Assembly (NCBI GenBank): GCA_001313065.1
Contig: BBFD01000183.1
Coordinates: 1-8,287, forward strand
Direction: 5' to 3'
Source of the DNA: Silvimonas sp. JCM 19000
GTDB lineage: Bacteria; Pseudomonadota; Gammaproteobacteria; Burkholderiales; Chitinibacteraceae
Length of the DNA stretch: 8,287 nt
Part shown: in pieces, positions 6,151 through 8,287 of the stretch
Numbering within the stretch: the stretch's first letter is position 1
How the letters are laid out: each line of letters opens with the position of its first letter
Notes under the pieces: model-generated
What the model saw: the letters and a program-made list of their open reading frames with translations, nothing else
Told to the model about the DNA's origin: nothing
The model's database searches: none
Program-made: the position numbers and the translations under genes

Positions 6151-8287
6151 ATGAACCAGCCCCTGACCCCACCCCCGATCACGCAGACGCGTTCGACCTG
6201 CTGTTATTGCGGCGTTGGCTGCGGCGTGCTGATCGAAAGTGATGGCACGCGCATCACCGGCATACAGGGCGACCCGGACCACCCCGCCAACCGTGGCCGC
6301 TTGTGTACCAAAGGCCTGACGTTACCGCTCACCGCGCAACAACAGACCGGCCGCGCGCTCTACCCGGAACTGCGGCTCAACCGGCACATGCCGCGGCAAC
6401 GGGTGGATTGGGATACCGCACTCGATACGGTGGCGCAGCGCTTTGCCGACATCATCCAGCGCCATGGGCCGGATGCGGTGGCCTTGTATGTGTCCGGCCA
6501 GTTGCTGACTGAGGATTACTACGTTTTTAACAAGCTGGCCAAAGGCTGATCGGCACCAACAACATCGATACCAATTCGCGCCTGTGCATGTCGAGCGCGG
6601 TGGCGGCATACAAGCTGGCACTGGGCGCAGACGGCCCGCCCACTTGCTATGACGATCTGGAACTGGCCGATTGCGTGCTGTTTGCCGGATCGAACATGGC
6701 CTGGGCGCACCCGGTGCTGTATCGGCGGCTGGAGGCGGCCAAAGCTGCCGACGCCCAGATCAAATGGATCGTGGTCGACCCGCGTCGCACCGATACCGCT
6801 GCCCAAGCCGATCTGCATCTGCAAATCCAGCCCGGCACCGATGTGGCCCTGTTCAATGGCATGCTGCATCACCTGATCTGGGAAGCCTGATCGACCCGGC
6901 CTATATCGATGCGCATACCGCCGGGTTTGCCGAACTCAAACGACTGGTGCGCGATTACACCCCGCGCATGGCCGCCGAAATTTGCGGCGTGCTGGAAGCT
7001 GACCTGATAACGGCCGCCGAATGGATGGGCCGCAGCAGTGCCGCGCTGTCCCTGTATTGCATGGGGCTGAACCAGTCGGCGCACGGCACCGATAAAAAAA
7101 CCTGGCGCTGATCAATCTGCATCTGGCCACGGGCCAGATCGGCAAACCGGGCGCGGGACCGTTTTCCCTGACTGGTCAACCGAACGCCATGGGCGGGCGT
7201 GAAGTCGGTGGCATGGCCAATATGCTGGCGGCGCATCGTGACATCACCAATGCCGAGCATCGCGCCGAAGTTGCCGCGCTGTGGGGCATCGCACCAGCGC
7301 AGCTCTCGCCCAACCCTGGCCTTCCCGCCGTGGCGTTGTTCGATGCGGTGCGAGCTGGACAGATCAAGGCCATCTGGGTGGTCTGTACCAATCCGGTCCA
7401 TTCCATGCCCGATATCGATAAAGTGCGCACCGCCTTGCAGCAAGCCGAGTTTGTGGTGGTGCAAGAGGCCTACGGCAATACCGACACCGTGCCGTTTGCC
7501 GACGTGTTGCTACCCGCCACCAGCTGGGGCGAAAAAAAATCCGGCACAGTCACCAATTCTGAACGCCGCATCTCGCGTGTGCGCGCCGCCATCGCCGCGC
7601 CGGGCGAAGCGCGGGCAGATTGGCAGATCGCTGACGCGTGGCGCAACGCCTGCAATATTTGCTGCCGTCACGCCCGCAAGGTCTGTTCGGTTTTGCCGAT
7701 GCGGAAACCGTATTCAATGAACACCGCAGCCTGACAACAGACCGCGATCTGGACATCAGCGGGCTGGATTATCCGCTGCTGGAACAACTTGGTCCGCAGC
7801 AATGGCCTTGGCCTAGCGGCGCAAGCGGCGGTCAAGCGCGGCGCTACAGCGACGGCGTATTTGCCACCGCCGATGGCCGCGCGCGCTTTCATGCCACGCC
7901 CTACCGGCCGGTGGCCGAGCCGACCAATTCGCGCTATCCCTTCCATTTGTTGACCGGCCGCCTGCGCGACCAATGGCACGGCATGAGCCGCACCGGGCGC
8001 GTGCCGGCGTTATGGCACATACGCCACAAGCCACGCTAAGCATGCATCCGATGGATGCCGAACGCCGTGGGCTGCAGGCCGGGCAACTGGTCAAAATCAG
8101 CAGCAAACGCGGCCAGTTGATTTTGCCGCTGGCGTTTAGCGACGAGGTCACCACCGGCACGGTGTTTTCGGCGATGCACTGGAACGCACAATTTCTACAC
8201 TGCGGCGGCATCAACGAAACCACGCTGGGCGCAGTCGACCGCAATCGGCTCAACCCGAACTGAAACACGCCGCCGTGCGCATCGAAG
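6151..8287 (+). CDS. nasC: Assimilatory nitrate reductase catalytic subunit, molybdopterin type (frameshifted; 3' end beyond window)
   Basis: This cytoplasmic Mo-bis-MGD enzyme reduces nitrate to nitrite. GGGAG (6138-6142) precedes ATG 6151. The N-terminal [4Fe-4S] motif is CCYCGVGC (C17, C20, C24) plus C52. C146 in SRLCMSS is the expected Mo ligand. Other family blocks are [41 protein letters not shown] and [13 protein letters not shown], and the C-terminal dinucleotide-binding domain ([18 protein letters not shown] to MHWNAQFL) is present. Breaks lie near 6544 (AAAGGCTG), 6888 (GAAGCCTG), at the A run 7094-7100, near 7635 (GACGCGTGG), 8020 (GCACATACG) and 8250 (CTCAACCC). Repairing the last removes the stop at 8261-8263 and reads [13 protein letters not shown] to the window end. 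About 714 residues are visible; relatives reach 850-900, some with a C-terminal [2Fe-2S] domain. Klebsiella calls this gene nasA. Confidence 0.92.

Noticed and set aside
720..8287. The broken genes as genuine pseudogenes
   Set aside because: Conserved motifs persist on both sides of every break, no substitution-type stops are seen, and all breaks are at error-prone runs.
1..8287. Mobile elements, CRISPR arrays, tRNA or rRNA genes
   Set aside because: No transposase, repeat-spacer pattern, terminal inverted repeats or RNA gene was seen; the window is a compact metabolic operon.

Overview
The window is a nitrate/nitrite assimilation (nas) locus from a GC-rich proteobacterium, all of it on the + strand. 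Gene content and protein style suggest a betaproteobacterium, but that is an impression, not a proof. The order is nasT - nasS - [leader RNA] - nasA (nitrate/nitrite transporter) - nirB - nirD - nasC (molybdenum nitrate reductase, cut by the window end). It closely parallels the nasTSABGHC cluster of Paracoccus denitrificans.

Layout: bases 1-131 hold a sigma-54 (-24/-12) promoter at 37-51 ahead of the regulatory pair nasT (132-707) and nasS (720-1807). Bases 1808-2134 are non-coding and hold the control region of the structural genes: a weaker sigma-54-like site (1940-1955), then two hairpins (1968-1991 and 2029-2042) with the identical hexaloop AACGGC, then a very strong intrinsic terminator (2033-2090). 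The terminator's 5' arm is the same sequence as the loop and 3' strand of the second hairpin. This is the architecture expected for ANTAR-type antitermination: NasT should bind the two hexaloops and stop the terminator forming, while NasS should hold NasT inactive when nitrate is absent.

The structural genes follow closely: nasA (2135-3337), nirB (3365-5804), nirD (5801-6127, overlapping nirB by ATGA) and nasC (6151 to past 8287). Together they import nitrate, reduce it to nitrite (NasC) and then to ammonium (NirBD). NirD keeps four Rieske Cys/His ligands, so it may also pass electrons to NasC.

The raw sequence is littered with about 19 frameshifts in nasS, nasA, nirB and nasC, whereas nasT and nirD are intact. 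Every break lies in or beside a homopolymer or a doubled base, and conserved protein sequence resumes at once in the new frame. I read them as sequencing or consensus errors, not gene decay, and annotate each gene over its full repaired span.
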